Shown in pieces: positions 10,940 to 22,060 of a stretch of DNA of 64,000 nt. This DNA is from Hordeum vulgare subsp. vulgare. Lineage: Eukaryota > Streptophyta > Magnoliopsida > Poales > Poaceae. The stretch spans positions 339,057,948 through 339,121,947 of the forward strand of contig NC_058523.1 in assembly GCF_904849725.1 (NCBI RefSeq). The letters run 5' to 3'. Made by a program: the position numbers and the translations under genes. The number at the start of each line of letters is the position of its first letter. The stretch's first letter is position 1. The notes under the pieces were generated by a model that was given only the letters and a program-made list of their open reading frames with translations, did not search any database and had not been told where the DNA came from.

Positions 10940-12780
10940 TTAACTTACATGGAGTTCGTCATCATCCTTCGCTAGTGATTGGCCGTTCCAGTATTTTGCA
11001 AATTGCACCATGAATTGTCCACATTGCGCATCCCTTTGTTTTGGTGAGTTAACTCTTCTAGGCTTGGCTGCCAATTGTCCCCAATTTGGTTCATCATGGG
11101 CTTTTAGTGCTGCTTCCCCGTAATGCCTCCTCAGCAATACATACATCCTTTCAATCTGTGATTTCGTTTTTCTCTCAATGTTAAGGAAAGTAATGACACC
11201 GTGTTACCAACAGAGAGATAACAAGTCTTAAGACCCACATACCAGTTCTTTACAGCTTCTATGATGATCTCTCCATGTCTTGTTAATACACCTCTTGTAA
11301 TCTAGCGCGTCCAGAATGTCAAGTCTATTCTCATACTTGTTAAGGACATACAATGTGTGGTGTGAAGCGGTGTTATGAGGTATCATGATCTGCATTGAGT
11401 CACACAGAGAGAGTCAAAATGTCAAGAAACATGCGGGCTTAAGGAAAACAATAACTTATGTGAGGTGGTATTACCAGCTTCTTATCTAGAAGGTTTATTC
11501 CTTTCACGGTTGCTTCAAACTGCTGTAGTGAATCATCCTCGTTAAATTATTTTAGTCGTCCATCTTCATATTTGAGGCCGAGTACAAGCTGCAAGAAAAA
11601 AGAAGTATTCGTTTATTCAAACATTTTTTCTATCGTTTGTGTGATTGAAGTGTCTTCATGGAATAGGGTTCTACGGACATTAGCAAATTCTGTTGTCAGT
11701 ATAGCTTTGTCACTTGTATTGTACTGTTTCTGTTCTTTCCATTCTTCGAACAATTCATTACACATGGTAGCCTCCATTTGCCCTTTTCCTCCTTTCTGGA
11801 GTTGGTCCAGCATGATTTGTCCAGTAATACAATCTTCACAAACTGCGCTTTTATACAACTTTGCACTGCAACAGCAAAAATGTTTACACAAAAAATAGTC
11901 ACTGCTTACATAGGTTTGCTTGTTTTTCTTTTTTAAGGTCACAGAGGCTACTTACTTTCTGCATTCCTTCTGGCCTTCATCGCTCATTAGATAGTCATGA
12001 AGTGCTTTGGCTTTGTCCATGTGAATGAAGTGCTGATGCTCAAATGTTGGAATGTTAGTTACGCCGTAGACCCTCGTTGACCGCTTTAACGGCCTCTTGA
12101 TAGATATTATGTTTGCCGGCGTGATCTCAGATGACTGACGTGTTGACGTATCTGGGGAAGCCGACTACAACCTTGCGAGGCGCTCATACGCTTCCTTGTG
12201 AAAATTCTTCTCAGCTTCCATCATTAACGTTGTTTTGAAATGTTGAAAATCCATTTGTCCTTTAACTACGAGTTCATCGTAGGTGTCTACTTGAGCCGGT
12301 GTGAGGCTCTCAAGAAAGAGTGCCACTTCTTCTTCAGGGGCTAGCGTTTTTGGACGTAAGAATCCCAAAGACTCGCATGCGCATGATGTGCTACTTACTG
12401 CTGGGTTTTTTCTCCACTTTTCTCTTCACACATTTGATTGCTTCTTTAGGAACAGAAATCGCAGCAGCGCATTTGCGCTGTTCAATTATCCTCTGTTCAG
12501 ATATCTTTCTATTCTCCTTGCTTGGGCCGGGAAGTCGATCTAATTTTATTGGAGGATCCTTGCGTTCATGCTCCCACTGCAAATGTTGACTTTCGTCCTT
12601 GCGTTCATCTTCACTGTCTAACACTTCAATGGCTTGTGTATCTCGAGCGCTCGTATCAATTTCCTCGGGAAATTGAGGAATTCCTACTTCAGTCGTGCCG
12701 CATTGAACTTGTTTCATTTCTTCGTCTTCAATTACAAATTTAAGTTTCAGCATATCTATCCGACAAAAACTAATAGACAA
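10940..12780 (-). pseudogene. Downstream exons of the Ulp1-type gene (acidic linker and unknown blocks)
   Basis: Several coding-like minus-strand segments: 12780-12391 (acidic linker with SEDERKDESQ and a basic tail), 12368-12165 (LAPEEEVALFLESLTPAQ), 11902-11613 (VCEDCITGQIM with a CxxC, then EEWKEQKQYN) and 11146-10940 (QRDAQCGQFMVQFAKYWNG). The last resembles the DCG-FM segment around the catalytic Cys of Ulp1 proteases, with Gln in place of the residue before Cys, so it could be a second, degenerate protease copy. These lie downstream of the complete Ulp1-like triad at about 13.5-13.0 kb. Whether they belong to the same reading frame after splicing or to a neighbouring captured gene cannot be decided by eye. 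The Sabrina-like insertion follows at 10454. Confidence 0.4.
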
Positions 12781-12844
12781 GAATTGTCAGCCTTTGCTTG
12801 TAAAAACTACAGCTGAGAACACAATTAGTTTTTTTTTAAAGATG

Positions 12845-14241
12845 AACCTCTCGTACACTTTAGCAATACTAAGTTTGCATTGCCGATGTGCTCGCTCAAT
12901 AAATGATATTGAATTCTCTTCCTCAACTCAGGGACTTGTTCTTCAGTCAATGAGATGGTTGTTCCTTCTTCGGAATAGTGCTTGACGTTCATGTACATGT
13001 AGAACGCACAGTCTAGCCTGCGAGTTGGGACAATTATTCGTTACTATTGCGCTCCCCTTGGTATCAAAATACTTTACATGTTTTCATGTAAAACTGTCTC
13101 AACAACGAGCTATTTTTAGGACCACAAGAATTAATTGTTACTCCATCCTCCGTCCCAAAATATATTACTCAAAAGTGGCTCAACTTTGTACTAAAGTTAG
13201 TGCAAAGTTGAGACACTTATTATGGGATGGAGGCAGTAGATTGAACATAAAGAACAAGGATGTTAGTAGTGTTTACGTGTCTGGTCCCTGAAGTGGCACA
13301 TGCACATCGAACTCCTTGAAATGGTCAATGTTACTTGGAGAAAGTTGAATCTTTGATCCTATTTCTCTCCAAATCTTCTTGAATTTTCTTGCTACAACAC
13401 TGAAGAATTGTCTTGCCTCTATAATCCTTTATAGAGTCAAGCAGCTCGAAGCGTTGTTTTTTCATATTGACTGATATGGCCACAAAGTGGCCGATAGTCT
13501 TCTGATTCCCGAACCCCCCTATAGCAGTTGGCAAAAGAAACTGCAAAAAGAAAAATATTGAAACAAAAACATTTGTAACATAAACGTAAACATTTGAAGT
13601 CATTCTCATATATGGAGTTTGTTCAGTTTACCATGTCATAATCTTGCAGATCCTTACCTTCTTTGATATCAAAAAACCTCCTAAGTTGGTTGGGTATAAA
13701 TTTTTCTTTAATTTTATTGTCATCGTAGTCTCTAAGGTTCAAGGGATCTTTGTCATCAGCTTTGTGTATTGAATGTTGTTTGTTTTGTAATGCGTACATA
13801 TAAAGAATTTTGTCAGTACACATGTGCGTACATATAAAGATTGTACTGTGCACCGCATTACCAACTTGGAAGCTTCTGGCAGCGTTTCCGATGTTGGTAA
13901 TCACGTCACACGTTATTATGAAATAACCATTTCTGCAACCTATATGTATATATATACATAGAGAGATACAGATAAAGGATATATTAGTTAATAGGTAAAA
14001 AAACATTGAAATAAATTATTCTGTGGAAGTAACATACTTTTCTTCGTCCGTCCATTCCCTGCGACATAGAGCGTTGAATATTTTTTCGATGAATTCTTTC
14101 GTGGGCTCTGTGTCTCTGCTGCCTGAAGAGGACAATATTACAGATTTAATTGGCATCATAGAAGTTGGTACTTTGTTTTATGCTATTAGAGGTGTTCTAC
14201 CTTGTCTTTTTTCGTCACTTTCCTGTCTTGTTGTGTCATGA
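12845..14241 (-). pseudogene. Ulp1-type (C48) cysteine protease domain exons
   Basis: Ulp1-type proteases cleave SUMO-like modifiers. Minus-strand exons, in order: 14200-14030 (TEPTKEFIEKIFNALCRREW), about 13930-13860 (a short VITNIGNAARSF block), 13790-13630 (NQLRRFFDIKEGKDL), 13540-13270 and 13020-12845. The catalytic layout is visible: His in IGHFVAISVN (codon 13489-13487), Asp in RFELLDSI (13438-13436), a Gln in VPLQG as candidate oxyanion residue, and Cys in DCAFYMYM (13010-13008). Spacing fits the family. Intron sites look plausible (TTTGCAG acceptor before FLLPTAIGG). A Stowaway MITE lies in the intron between the Asp and Cys exons. I cannot prove the whole gene is open, and other exons contain stops, hence pseudogene. 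Confidence 0.6.
13141..13236. mobile_element. Stowaway-type MITE
   Basis: 96 bp, TA duplications at 13139-13140 and 13237-13238. Termini CTCCATCCTCCGTCCCA and (reverse complement of the right end) CTGCCTCCATCCCA match the grass Stowaway consensus CTCCCTCCGTCCCA. The middle is the familiar CAACTTTGTACTAAAGTT palindromic core. It is inserted in an intron of the Ulp1-type gene. Confidence 0.88.
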
Positions 14242-15247
14242 GCTGCCTCAACTTGTGCATGTGTCATCTGTGTAAGCTCTGAAGATTTGTCCTGCGCACT
14301 TTCGATTGCATTCTCATTTTTGTCGAGAACACTCTGAAGATTTTCTTCAATATGTATATGTGTGGGATCTTCTTCATCCACTTTTTGTGTTATCAACTAC
14401 ATGTGTAATTAAATCAAAGTAAAACTACAATATTTAATTTTGTATAATCAGCTTGTGGAATACCACCTCTTGTGATGTTGTCACCGTTGCCATGTCCTGT
14501 GGTCCTGTTGTTTGGTTCGTTTTGTTGACCTCTTCTAATTTTGAGAAGAGCTTCGCCGTGTAATCTTACTTCTTCCTCCTTGTCTACTGAACTTACTTGT
14601 TCTGTTTTTGCCAAATCTCGTGGTTTGTCTCCGGTGAAAGGGTTGCTGCCTTGTTGTTCTGTGACGATCGTTCCTTTTTCCTGTTTTTGTGAACCAAAAA
14701 ATGTAAATATCAATGGATATTTAATTTTTATAAAATCAGCTTGAGGAATACCACATCTTTGGTTGTTCTCGCCAGTGCCGCATCCTCATATCCTGTTGTT
14801 TGTTGCTCTTCTTTATCATGCGGCTATTCAAAGAAAGAGTTAATTTTAAATACTAGTGATAGATACATCTTTATCGATGTGTGAATGTTTTCGTAGTGAT
14901 ATGTTTGTTGACCTCTTCTGATTGTTCGCCTACGTCTAATACGTCAGTACTATCATTTTTTTCAAGCTGTTGTTCAAACTAAAAATAAATTATTAGGGAC
15001 TGTATTTTCTTCTTTGTGCACTAATTATATTTCTTTTAAAAGAAATTATTAGGAACTGTAATTCTTGGCTGGTTTTGTTGACCTCTAGAGTGACTTTGAC
15101 ATGAGCTACGCCTTGAAATCTTCCTTCTTCCTCCTCGTCTACTGAACTTCCTAATCCTGTTTTTTCCAAGTATTGTTTTGGTCTCCGGTGATAGGACTGC
15201 CTTGCTGTTCTATGGCGATGCTTTCTTTTTCCTGCTTTTATGAACAA
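14178..15247 (-). pseudogene. Acidic low-complexity exons of the Ulp1-type gene
   Basis: Minus-strand open segments at 14396-14178 (ENLQSVLDKNENAIESAQDK), 14713-14414 (SVDKEEEVRLHGEALLK) and 15247-14993 (SSVDEEEEGRFQGVAHVK). The second and third resemble each other (S-V-D-[KE]-E-E-E-x-R), and their surrounding non-coding sequence is also similar. This suggests another local duplication like the array upstream at 15.8-17.8 kb. Composition is Glu/Asp/Gln-rich with no domain I know; probably the disordered linker between the mobile-domain-like region and the protease. Confidence 0.4.
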
Positions 15248-15787
15248 AAAATGTAATTAACAATGGAACTAAAGGATGAGACGATTGGGTCATTAGAGAC
15301 ACTGAGCCTAATATTCAGATTATGCTCAGGCAGAGGAAAAGGACTCTTAAAGGATGGCGACTTGTTGACATAAAGCTTACTGAGCCTATTAGGAACTAAA
15401 GTATGTGTACAACAACATCGGTATTCCCCTTTTTTTTTCTTACATCTGATAAAACTAAATAGTAATTAGAAGGAATTGTTTTTCTTTACTGGATACCATT
15501 TTGTTTTTTTAAATAAAATAAAATTGGTGTGTTTGTTGAAGAAAAAAAGTAAGTAACAATTAAACTTCATTTGGAACATACGGTCTTTTATAACTCTTGT
15601 CCAAACTTTACCTTCATAGTCATTTGTGCCTGTGGGATATCTCCTACTATTTGTGTTTGGTCCGAAAGTTGCTCTACTGTTACAACAATTAATTCCGTTG
15701 TACTGACAACCTCCCCCGTATTTTTAGTTTCCACATGTTCTATTTTTTCTAGTTCTTCTGCAGCTGTGCTGGCACTTTTTTCCTGCG

Positions 15788-17832
15788 TAACATTGAGATA
15801 AAAAATGTTATCGTAATTAACCGGATCACAAGATAAATCTCCCAAACAGGATTTTTATTGTCGTTTGATTTTACCTGTCTGTCGGTCATCGTCGTGATCA
15901 TTTTGTCCTCAACTGTCATCTCTGAGACTTGTACATCTGTATCAGGAGCAACTTCATCTTGAGTGTGGCTTTGCACAACTTGCTCTAGTATTTCTTCTTC
16001 TTGTAATACCAGGGTATGAAACATGGTGAGTTTTTCTAGTACATTTTGTTTAGACATGTTCTATGGGGGTAACTTGGTTATGGAAGGTCACCTCATTAGT
16101 TGTTTCTCCTTGCTGTTTCTCTTCATCTTCTGATATGTCGCTCCTTGATTTTACCTGTTAAATCTCCTAAATAACATTGAGATAAAAAATGTTATCGTAA
16201 TTAACCGGATCACAAGATAAATCTCCCAAATAGGATCCGTCGGTCGTCGTCGTGATCAACTCTGCATCGAGTGGTATTTCTTTCTGAGGAAAAATAGTTT
16301 TGAGCTTGTCCTCAACCGCCATCTCTAAGACTTGTACATCTGTATCAGGAGCAACTTCATCTTGAGTGTGGCTTTGCACAACATGCTCTAGTATTTCCTG
16401 TTCTTGTAATACCAGGGTATGAAACATGGTGAGTTTTTCTAGTACATTTTGTTTAGACATGTTCTATGGGGGTCAGTTGGTTATGGAAGGTCACGTCATT
16501 AGTTGTTTCTCCTTGTTGTTTCTCTTCATCTTCTGATCTGTCGCTGCTTGATTTTACCTGTTAAATCTCCCAAATAACATTGAGATAAAAAATGTTATCG
16601 TAGTTAACCGGATCACAAGATAAATCTCCCAAATAGGATTTTTATTGTCTTTTGATTTTACCTGTCCGTCGGTCGTCGTCGTGATCAACTCTGCATGCAG
16701 TGGTATTTCTTTCTGAGGAAAAATAGTTTTGAGCTTGTCATCAAATGTCATCTCTAAGACTTGTTCATCTGTATCAGGAGCAACTTCATCTTGAGTGTGG
16801 CTTTGCACAACATGCTAGTATTTCCTGTTCTTGTAATACCAGGGTATGAAACATGGTGAGTTTTTGTAGTACATTTTGTTTAGACATGTTCTATGGGGGT
16901 AAGTTGGTTATGGAAGGTCACCTCATTAGTTGTTTCTCCTTGTTGTTTCTCTTCATCTTTTGATCTGTTTCTTCTTGATTTTACCTGTTAAATCTCCCAA
17001 ATAACATTGAGATAAAAAATGTTATCGTAATTAACCGGATCACAAGATAAATCTCACAAAAAGGATTTTTATTGTCGTTTGATTTTACCTATCCGTCGGT
17101 CGTCGTCGTGATCAACTCTGCATCCAGTGGTATTTCTTTCCAAGGAAAAATAGTGTTGAGCTTGTCATCAACTGTCATCTCTGAGACTTGTTCATTTGTA
17201 TGAGGAGAAACTTCATCTTCAGTGTGGCTTTGCACAACATGCTCTAGTATTTCCAGTTCTTGTAATACCAGGGTATGAAACATGGTGAGTTTTTATAGTA
17301 CATTTTGTTTAGACATGTTCTATGGGGGTAAGTTGGTTATGGAAGGTCACCTCATTAGTTGTTTCTCCTTGTTGTTTCTCTTCATCTTCTGATCTGTCTC
17401 TGCTTGATTTTACCTGTTAAATCTCCCAAATAACATTGAGATAAAAAAAATATCGTAATTAACCGGATCACAAGCTAAATCTCCTGAATAGGATTTTTAT
17501 TGTCGTTTGATTTTACCTATCCGTCTGTCGTCATCGTGATCAACTCTCCATCCAGTGGTATTTCTTTCTGAGGAAAAATAGTTTGCAGCTTGTCCTCAGC
17601 TGTCATCTCTGAGACTTGTACATCTGTATCAGGAGTAACTTATCTTGAGTGTGGCTTTGCACAACATGCTCTAGTATTTCTTGTTCTTGTAATACCAGGG
17701 TATGAAACATGGTGAGTTTTTGTAGTACATTTTGTTTAGACATGTTCTATGGGGGTAAGTCAGTTATGGAAGGTCCCTCATTAGTTGTTTCTCCTTGTTG
17801 TTTCTCTTCATCTTCTGATCTGGCGTTGCTTG
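15788..17832 (-). repeat. Five tandem exon-bearing units of about 403-429 bp
   Basis: The same landmark (TAGACATGTTCTATGGGGG) occurs at 16051, 16454, 16881, 17310 and 17737, giving periods of 403, 427, 429 and 427 bp. Each unit encodes on the minus strand an acidic peptide with variants of LEHVVQSHTQDEVAPDTD and KTIFPQKEIPLDAELITTT. It also carries a Ser/Glu-rich piece in another frame (SSDRSEDEEKQQGE). The unit nearest 15788 lacks the KTIFPQKEIP part. Intervening GT/AG-like ends suggest one or two exons per unit. The array lies between the mobile-domain-like exon and the protease exons, so unit number would change linker length. Confidence 0.85.
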
Positions 17833-17839
17833 AACCAAA

Positions 17840-18092
17840 CTCGGTTGCACTTGTTTGTTGTTTCTTGTCTAGCCAAGCCTACATTTCATTGCACGTTTGT
17901 TAGCTTCCAAAAAAAGTACATGTCGAGCTCAAAACTATTACTTACTTCTTGACTTGTTATGATGCCTCAGGATGAGCCTTTCCTTGTGAGTTCCCTCGTA
18001 TCTGCACAGATGGCAGTTGATGTCTTATATGCATGTTCATGCCTAGTGTTGCTGCCGTCGTCATTCCTGCGCTCCTGGTATCGCTTGTCTTC
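17840..18092. other. Spacer between repeat array and upstream exon
   Basis: Mixed sequence; a short open piece is possible but no motif is recognised. Confidence 0.3.
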
Positions 18093-18695
18093 TTAATGCT
18101 TCTTATGTGTTTTGGCTCGACTTTCAGTTCTCTTCTTTTGTGTTCGTGTTCTTTTCATTCCTTCTAGTTTCTCTTCTACTTCATTTCTTGCTTCTCTCAT
18201 TCTTATCGATGCCACTTCTACTATTTTAGCTATCGGTGCCTCTTCTATTGTTTCAGCTATTGGTGTCAGGCTCCTATTGCAACACATGCGCTGATAGGCA
18301 TTGTGTTGTTCGAAAGTAGCAATCAGTGACTCTGTTTGGTCTGCAAGTCCTTCTCTGGCCAATTCATCGTAATTTGCCTCATCATCAGTGCATCCTGCCA
18401 AATTAATCTACCTTAATGCCGGTAATTTTCTTGCTTCCACAAGCACCTGTTCCAACATTTTGCTGATCCTTTTGAAAGCTTCTTCATATTCCTTGTTGGT
18501 TCTTATCTCAGGTTCGCTTATTGTTCTGATGTTGGATGCCCGTTCACACATAAGCTTTGGTGCATCTATTAGCAGTTTTGTAGTTTGCTTGCCACGTCTC
18601 CTACTCTCTCCTGGTACCACTTGGAGTGAAGTTGAAGGTGATCCTACGTTTACATGAGCCATAAAGAATATCCTATCCTTTGTCCCTTTCCATGT
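18093..18695 (-). pseudogene. Helical exon downstream of the mobile-domain-like region
   Basis: The acceptor at 18696 (CAATGCAG) starts an exon reading TWKGTKDRIFFMAHVNVG. It continues through a long charged helix-like region (EPEIRTNKEYEEAFKRISKM) to 18411. A single in-frame TAG (18410-18408) interrupts it. The same frame then continues to 18093, with DDEANYDELAREGLADQTES and a Lys/Arg-rich end (KRTRTQKKRTESRAKTHKKH) that could be a nuclear signal. The stop makes the present copy defective unless it marks an unseen splice site. Confidence 0.5.
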
Positions 18696-18779
18696 CTGCA
18701 TTGATTCAATAAGACAAAGTTTTTTAGAATAAACGATGTTTTTACATGGTAACGATGAATTAATAGACACGAGAGATAC

Positions 18780-19720
18780 CTTTATCTTGCCAAATTCATA
18801 GTCATCTAGACGTCCTTTTCCATCCATCTTCATGTCTTCTTTAGCTATCTTCTTTAGATCCTTCTCGTCAAGATAGTTCGCTCTGGGCGTTGAACTATTA
18901 TTCATTTTCATAGCTATACTGTTCATTTCTCTTGTGTTCGGTAACAGCAACGAGTCGAGGTACATGATTACTGGTCCCTGTGCCAAGCCGTAGATGTGGT
19001 CTTTGTTTCCTTTCTCACCCTTTTTCATTTTTTGCCAATCAATAGCTCCAGCCTGGATTGTTTCGACAATGACCTGGCAGAAATCCATCTGCGCCATATC
19101 TTCATAATTCATATCCTTCACCATCACTGCTCTGTTGTAGCAAGGGAAGGTTGTCCCACAAACAACCTTGTTGAAAAATATGAGGAAGAAGATTTTGACA
19201 GCCTTTTTGTTTTCTTCTTCTCGATCTATTTCTACAAGCAACTTTAGTTTCTTAATCAGATCTGAATGTGTGAACTCAGTATTTCTGAAGCCAAGCTCTG
19301 ATTGGAGGACCTTCATTGATTCGTTGCAATTCATTGGCCTTGGTGCTGTCTTTTTCTCGCCATTTGGGTATCCAAAAACCTTATGGATGCCTTCCTTGGT
19401 AATCTTTATTTCCTTCTGTTCATTGCTGTCGCCCAAGCTTATCATCATCGTGTTTGTGTCCATGTTTTTGTAGATATATGCTGCGAGGTTCCTATTGATT
19501 GAACCCTTTATTTTGCAGCCCTCTATGCTGCCAAATCCAGCCGTCTTAACATCTCTTCGGTGACGTTCTTTGAGAATTCCACATGCTTCATTGACCTGTA
19601 CAAGCGTAGCTCCAGCCTTGATTTGACATTTTTCGTGAGTTCCTGTTTTATCTGCTTCGTTGGCTATCATCAGTGGCGATTGTTTTCCACTAGTCCTTCT
19701 CCTCTTTCTTCCCTTTTAGC
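18780..19720 (-). pseudogene. Plant-mobile-domain-like exon of the transposon-borne gene
   Basis: The longest minus-strand frame of the block (MIANEADKTG... from 19670). After a Lys/Arg stretch there is a region of about 250 residues with NRNLAAYIYKNMD, ITKEGIHKVFGYPNGEKK, HSDLIKKLKLLVEIDREEEN, KVVCGTTFPCYNRA and DHIYGLAQGPVIMYLDSLL. This succession of motifs (VF/LG-P-G, then a hydrophobic helix, then F/YLDSL) is typical of the N-terminal region of grass Ulp1-containing transposon genes, often annotated as plant mobile domain or aminotransferase-like. The exon ends at a good donor (AAAG then GTATCT) at 18780. The acceptor near 19735 leaves one in-frame stop before the ATG. Function in transposition is unknown. 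Confidence 0.55.
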
Positions 19721-19824
19721 TTGTATTTCCCTGATATGGAAAAAAAATAGAAACAAAAGCTTTGTTAGGAGGTACAATTCTATTTTTAGTAGCAGCAAAT
19801 ACTTGTAGAGAAATCATCTCTTAC

Positions 19825-20331
19825 ACGATCACTCTCGTCCTCATCGGCATTGTTGCCGTTTGCAGGATTGAAATCGTTATCACTTTCTGTGTTGCCACTG
19901 CCACTACCAGCACTGGAATCATCTGAAACTCTGATTTTTGAGTCTTCTCCTTCTTCAGCTCGTTGTCGTTTCTTCTTGTTCTTCACATCGTTTTGTTTTA
20001 TGTTTGCAGATGGTTTTGCTTGAAGATGAGGTGGTGCGATTACCATTAGAGGCGCTGGCTGTTGCTTCAAGGTTTCAGTCATGACCAAGACCTCAGTGTT
20101 TTTCTTTCCCTTATCTGTCTTTTTCGCAAGATTAGTAGCATCCGTTGTTTCTAGCTGTCTTTTTGCATTTTTTTTCTGCTGTACGTTATCGTACTTCCAA
20201 GGGTTTCCTTGTGCTTGATGGCTGCCGTCCTCGTTGCTGGAGGCCAGGGGACATGTTTTGTCCACCTTCAAATTGTTCATTAATTTCAGAGAGAACTGCT
20301 TGAATATCGACGTTTTCGTGCCCTTCGTGCC
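19825..20331 (-). pseudogene. Third exon of the Ulp1-type gene
   Basis: It starts at an acceptor (TTAAGCAG then GGCACG) and ends at a donor (GATCGT then GTAAGA). The conserved-looking frame runs SNEDGSHQAQGNPWKYDN, then a Lys-rich segment and a Ser/Asp-rich acidic tail (SDDSSAGSGSGNTESDN). The start of the exon joins better in another frame (HEGHENVDIQAVLSEIN), so a small frameshift near 20265 is likely. Confidence 0.45.
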
Positions 20332-20476
20332 CTGCTTAATTACGAACAGATAAGGTTCGTAACATAACATTTAATATAAACAATAAGACATAATATTTAC
20401 TATAAACAGTAAGACATTACACATGAGATATGCAATGACATTATACATGATTTCCCTGGTGTAAGTTAACAACTAC

Positions 20477-20554
20477 CTTGTTTGACTGTTGGATCGACAA
20501 CATTACCTATTTTCTCTTGGTCATCTGGTACAAAGTCCTTTGCACCAGCCATTT
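20477..20554 (-). pseudogene. Second exon of the Ulp1-type gene
   Basis: Acceptor CCTGTAG, then AAATGGCTGG (start-like MAGAKDFVPDDQEKIG), ending at donor CAAG/GTAGTT. It joins in phase to the first exon (EIQ then E-MAGAK). Confidence 0.45.
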
Positions 20555-20902
20555 CTACAGGTAAAACAACATGATGTGAAGTACCTACTTCGATTTGACA
20601 GCAAATTAAGTGCACATGGTGTGGAAAAAATGATATAATCCGTACAGGCACGATTTGTTTGATATTAGAAGCACGAAATTACTATACATGGAGCACGGAT
20701 TTTGAAAATCAGGTCACGTAATTTGAAATCCGTAAACAATCGTGGCTACCTATTCTCTCCCACGCTACTTGTACTTGTTAGATAAGTTGAGGCAAAGTAT
20801 TCTAAAACAGATTTAGGACGGCTACTAGGGTTTCCTAATTGGGGGAAATAGATACTACTAAAAGCGAATTGGTGCAACGGGACAAAATGCAGAAATGTTT
20901 AC

Positions 20903-21041
20903 CTTGGATTTCGTGTGCGGGACTCCTCAAATCCATCCGCCGCTGTCCTTGCTTTTCCTTGTTATCTCCGCCGTTGTTTTTGCGACAGTAGTTCTTCCTG
21001 GACGGTCGCAGTTGGCGGGATGGGATCTTGTCGTGGGGCAC
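20903..21041 (-). pseudogene. Candidate first exon of the Ulp1-type gene
   Basis: An ATG at 21041 opens a basic frame (NNGGDNKEKQGQRRMDLRSP) ending at donor CCAAG/GTAAAC. An internal Met (MDLRSPAHEIQ) is an alternative start. The upstream sequence (21042-21300) is GC-rich and could be promoter; I see no clear TATA box. Confidence 0.35.
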
Positions 21042-21404
21042 CTTTCAAGTGCTTTGTGTCGCAGTGGAGGGCGGTTGGCGAAGCGTGGCGGCGGTTACCG
21101 ACGAAGTTAGAGCTAGTTTTTCGATCTCCGCGTGCTTGAGAAGCAGAAGGAGAAGAGAGAGCGTGCGAGAGGGGAAGTGTTTGAGATTTTCAATTCGGGG
21201 AAGGAGAAGCAAGGGAGTAGTATGGACTAGGAAGAGCGAGGGAAGCGATGGAACCGTCCTGAATATTGCATCAAGATTCGTAAAAGGAACCGGTTTTTTT
21301 TTGCTTTATTATTAACCGTCAGAAAGCGTGACGCTATAATCAAGAACGTGTCACACAACACTACACGCATGTTGTCTAGAGAAAAGATGTAAAAACACAG
21401 ATGT
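21042..21404. other. Presumed upstream region of the Ulp1-type gene
   Basis: GC-rich to mixed sequence with no recognised gene; purine-rich GAGAGAG/GAAGGAGAAG stretches near 21140-21250. Open frames on the plus strand have no known domain. Confidence 0.3.
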
Positions 21405-22060
21405 CAAGATTTATATGAATGCTAACCGAGCCGAAGGCGAGCTAGTGTCACGTCGCCGGAGGCGCCGTCTACACGCGAGAATGACGAAAAAGGGAGGAAC
21501 GACGAAAAAGGCGCTGCGACCTAGGACCCCCCCTTCAAGATTTATATGAATGCTAACCGAGCTGAAGGCGAGCTAGTGTCGCGCCGCCGGAGGCGCTGCC
21601 TTCACGCGGGAACGACGAAAAAGGGAGGAACGACGAAAAAGGCGCTGCGACCTAGGACACCCCCCCCTTCAAGATTTATATGAATGCTAACCGAGCCAAA
21701 GGCGAGCTAGTGTCGCGCCGCCTGCATGCGGGAACGACGAAAAAGGGGGGAACGACGAAAAAGGCGTTGCGACCTAGGACCCCCCCCCCCCTTCAAGATT
21801 TATATGAATGCTAACCGAGCCGAAGGCGAGCTAGTGTCGCGACGCCTGAGGCGCCGCCTGCATGCGGGATCGACGAAAAAGGGGGGAACGACGAAAAAGG
21901 CACTGCGGCCTAGGACCCCCCTTCAAGATTTATATGAATGCTAACCGAGCCGAAGGCGAGCTAGTGTTGCGCCGCCTGCATGCGGAAACGACGAAAAAGG
22001 GGGGAACGACGAAAAAGGGAGGAACGACGAAAAGGGGGAAACGACGAAAAAGGGATGAAC
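21405..22060. repeat. Tandem array of about 130-bp units with GACGAAAAAGG sub-repeats
   Basis: The landmark CAAGATTTATATGAATGCTA occurs at 21405, 21536, 21670, 21794 and 21924, giving periods of 131, 134, 124 and 130 bp. Each unit has a GCCGAAGGCGAGCTAGTGTC segment, a GCCGCC-rich segment, two or more GGAACGACGAAAAAGG sub-repeats and a C-run of 5-12 bases. The last unit has four sub-repeats. Plus-strand open frames here only reflect the repeat. Confidence 0.88.
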
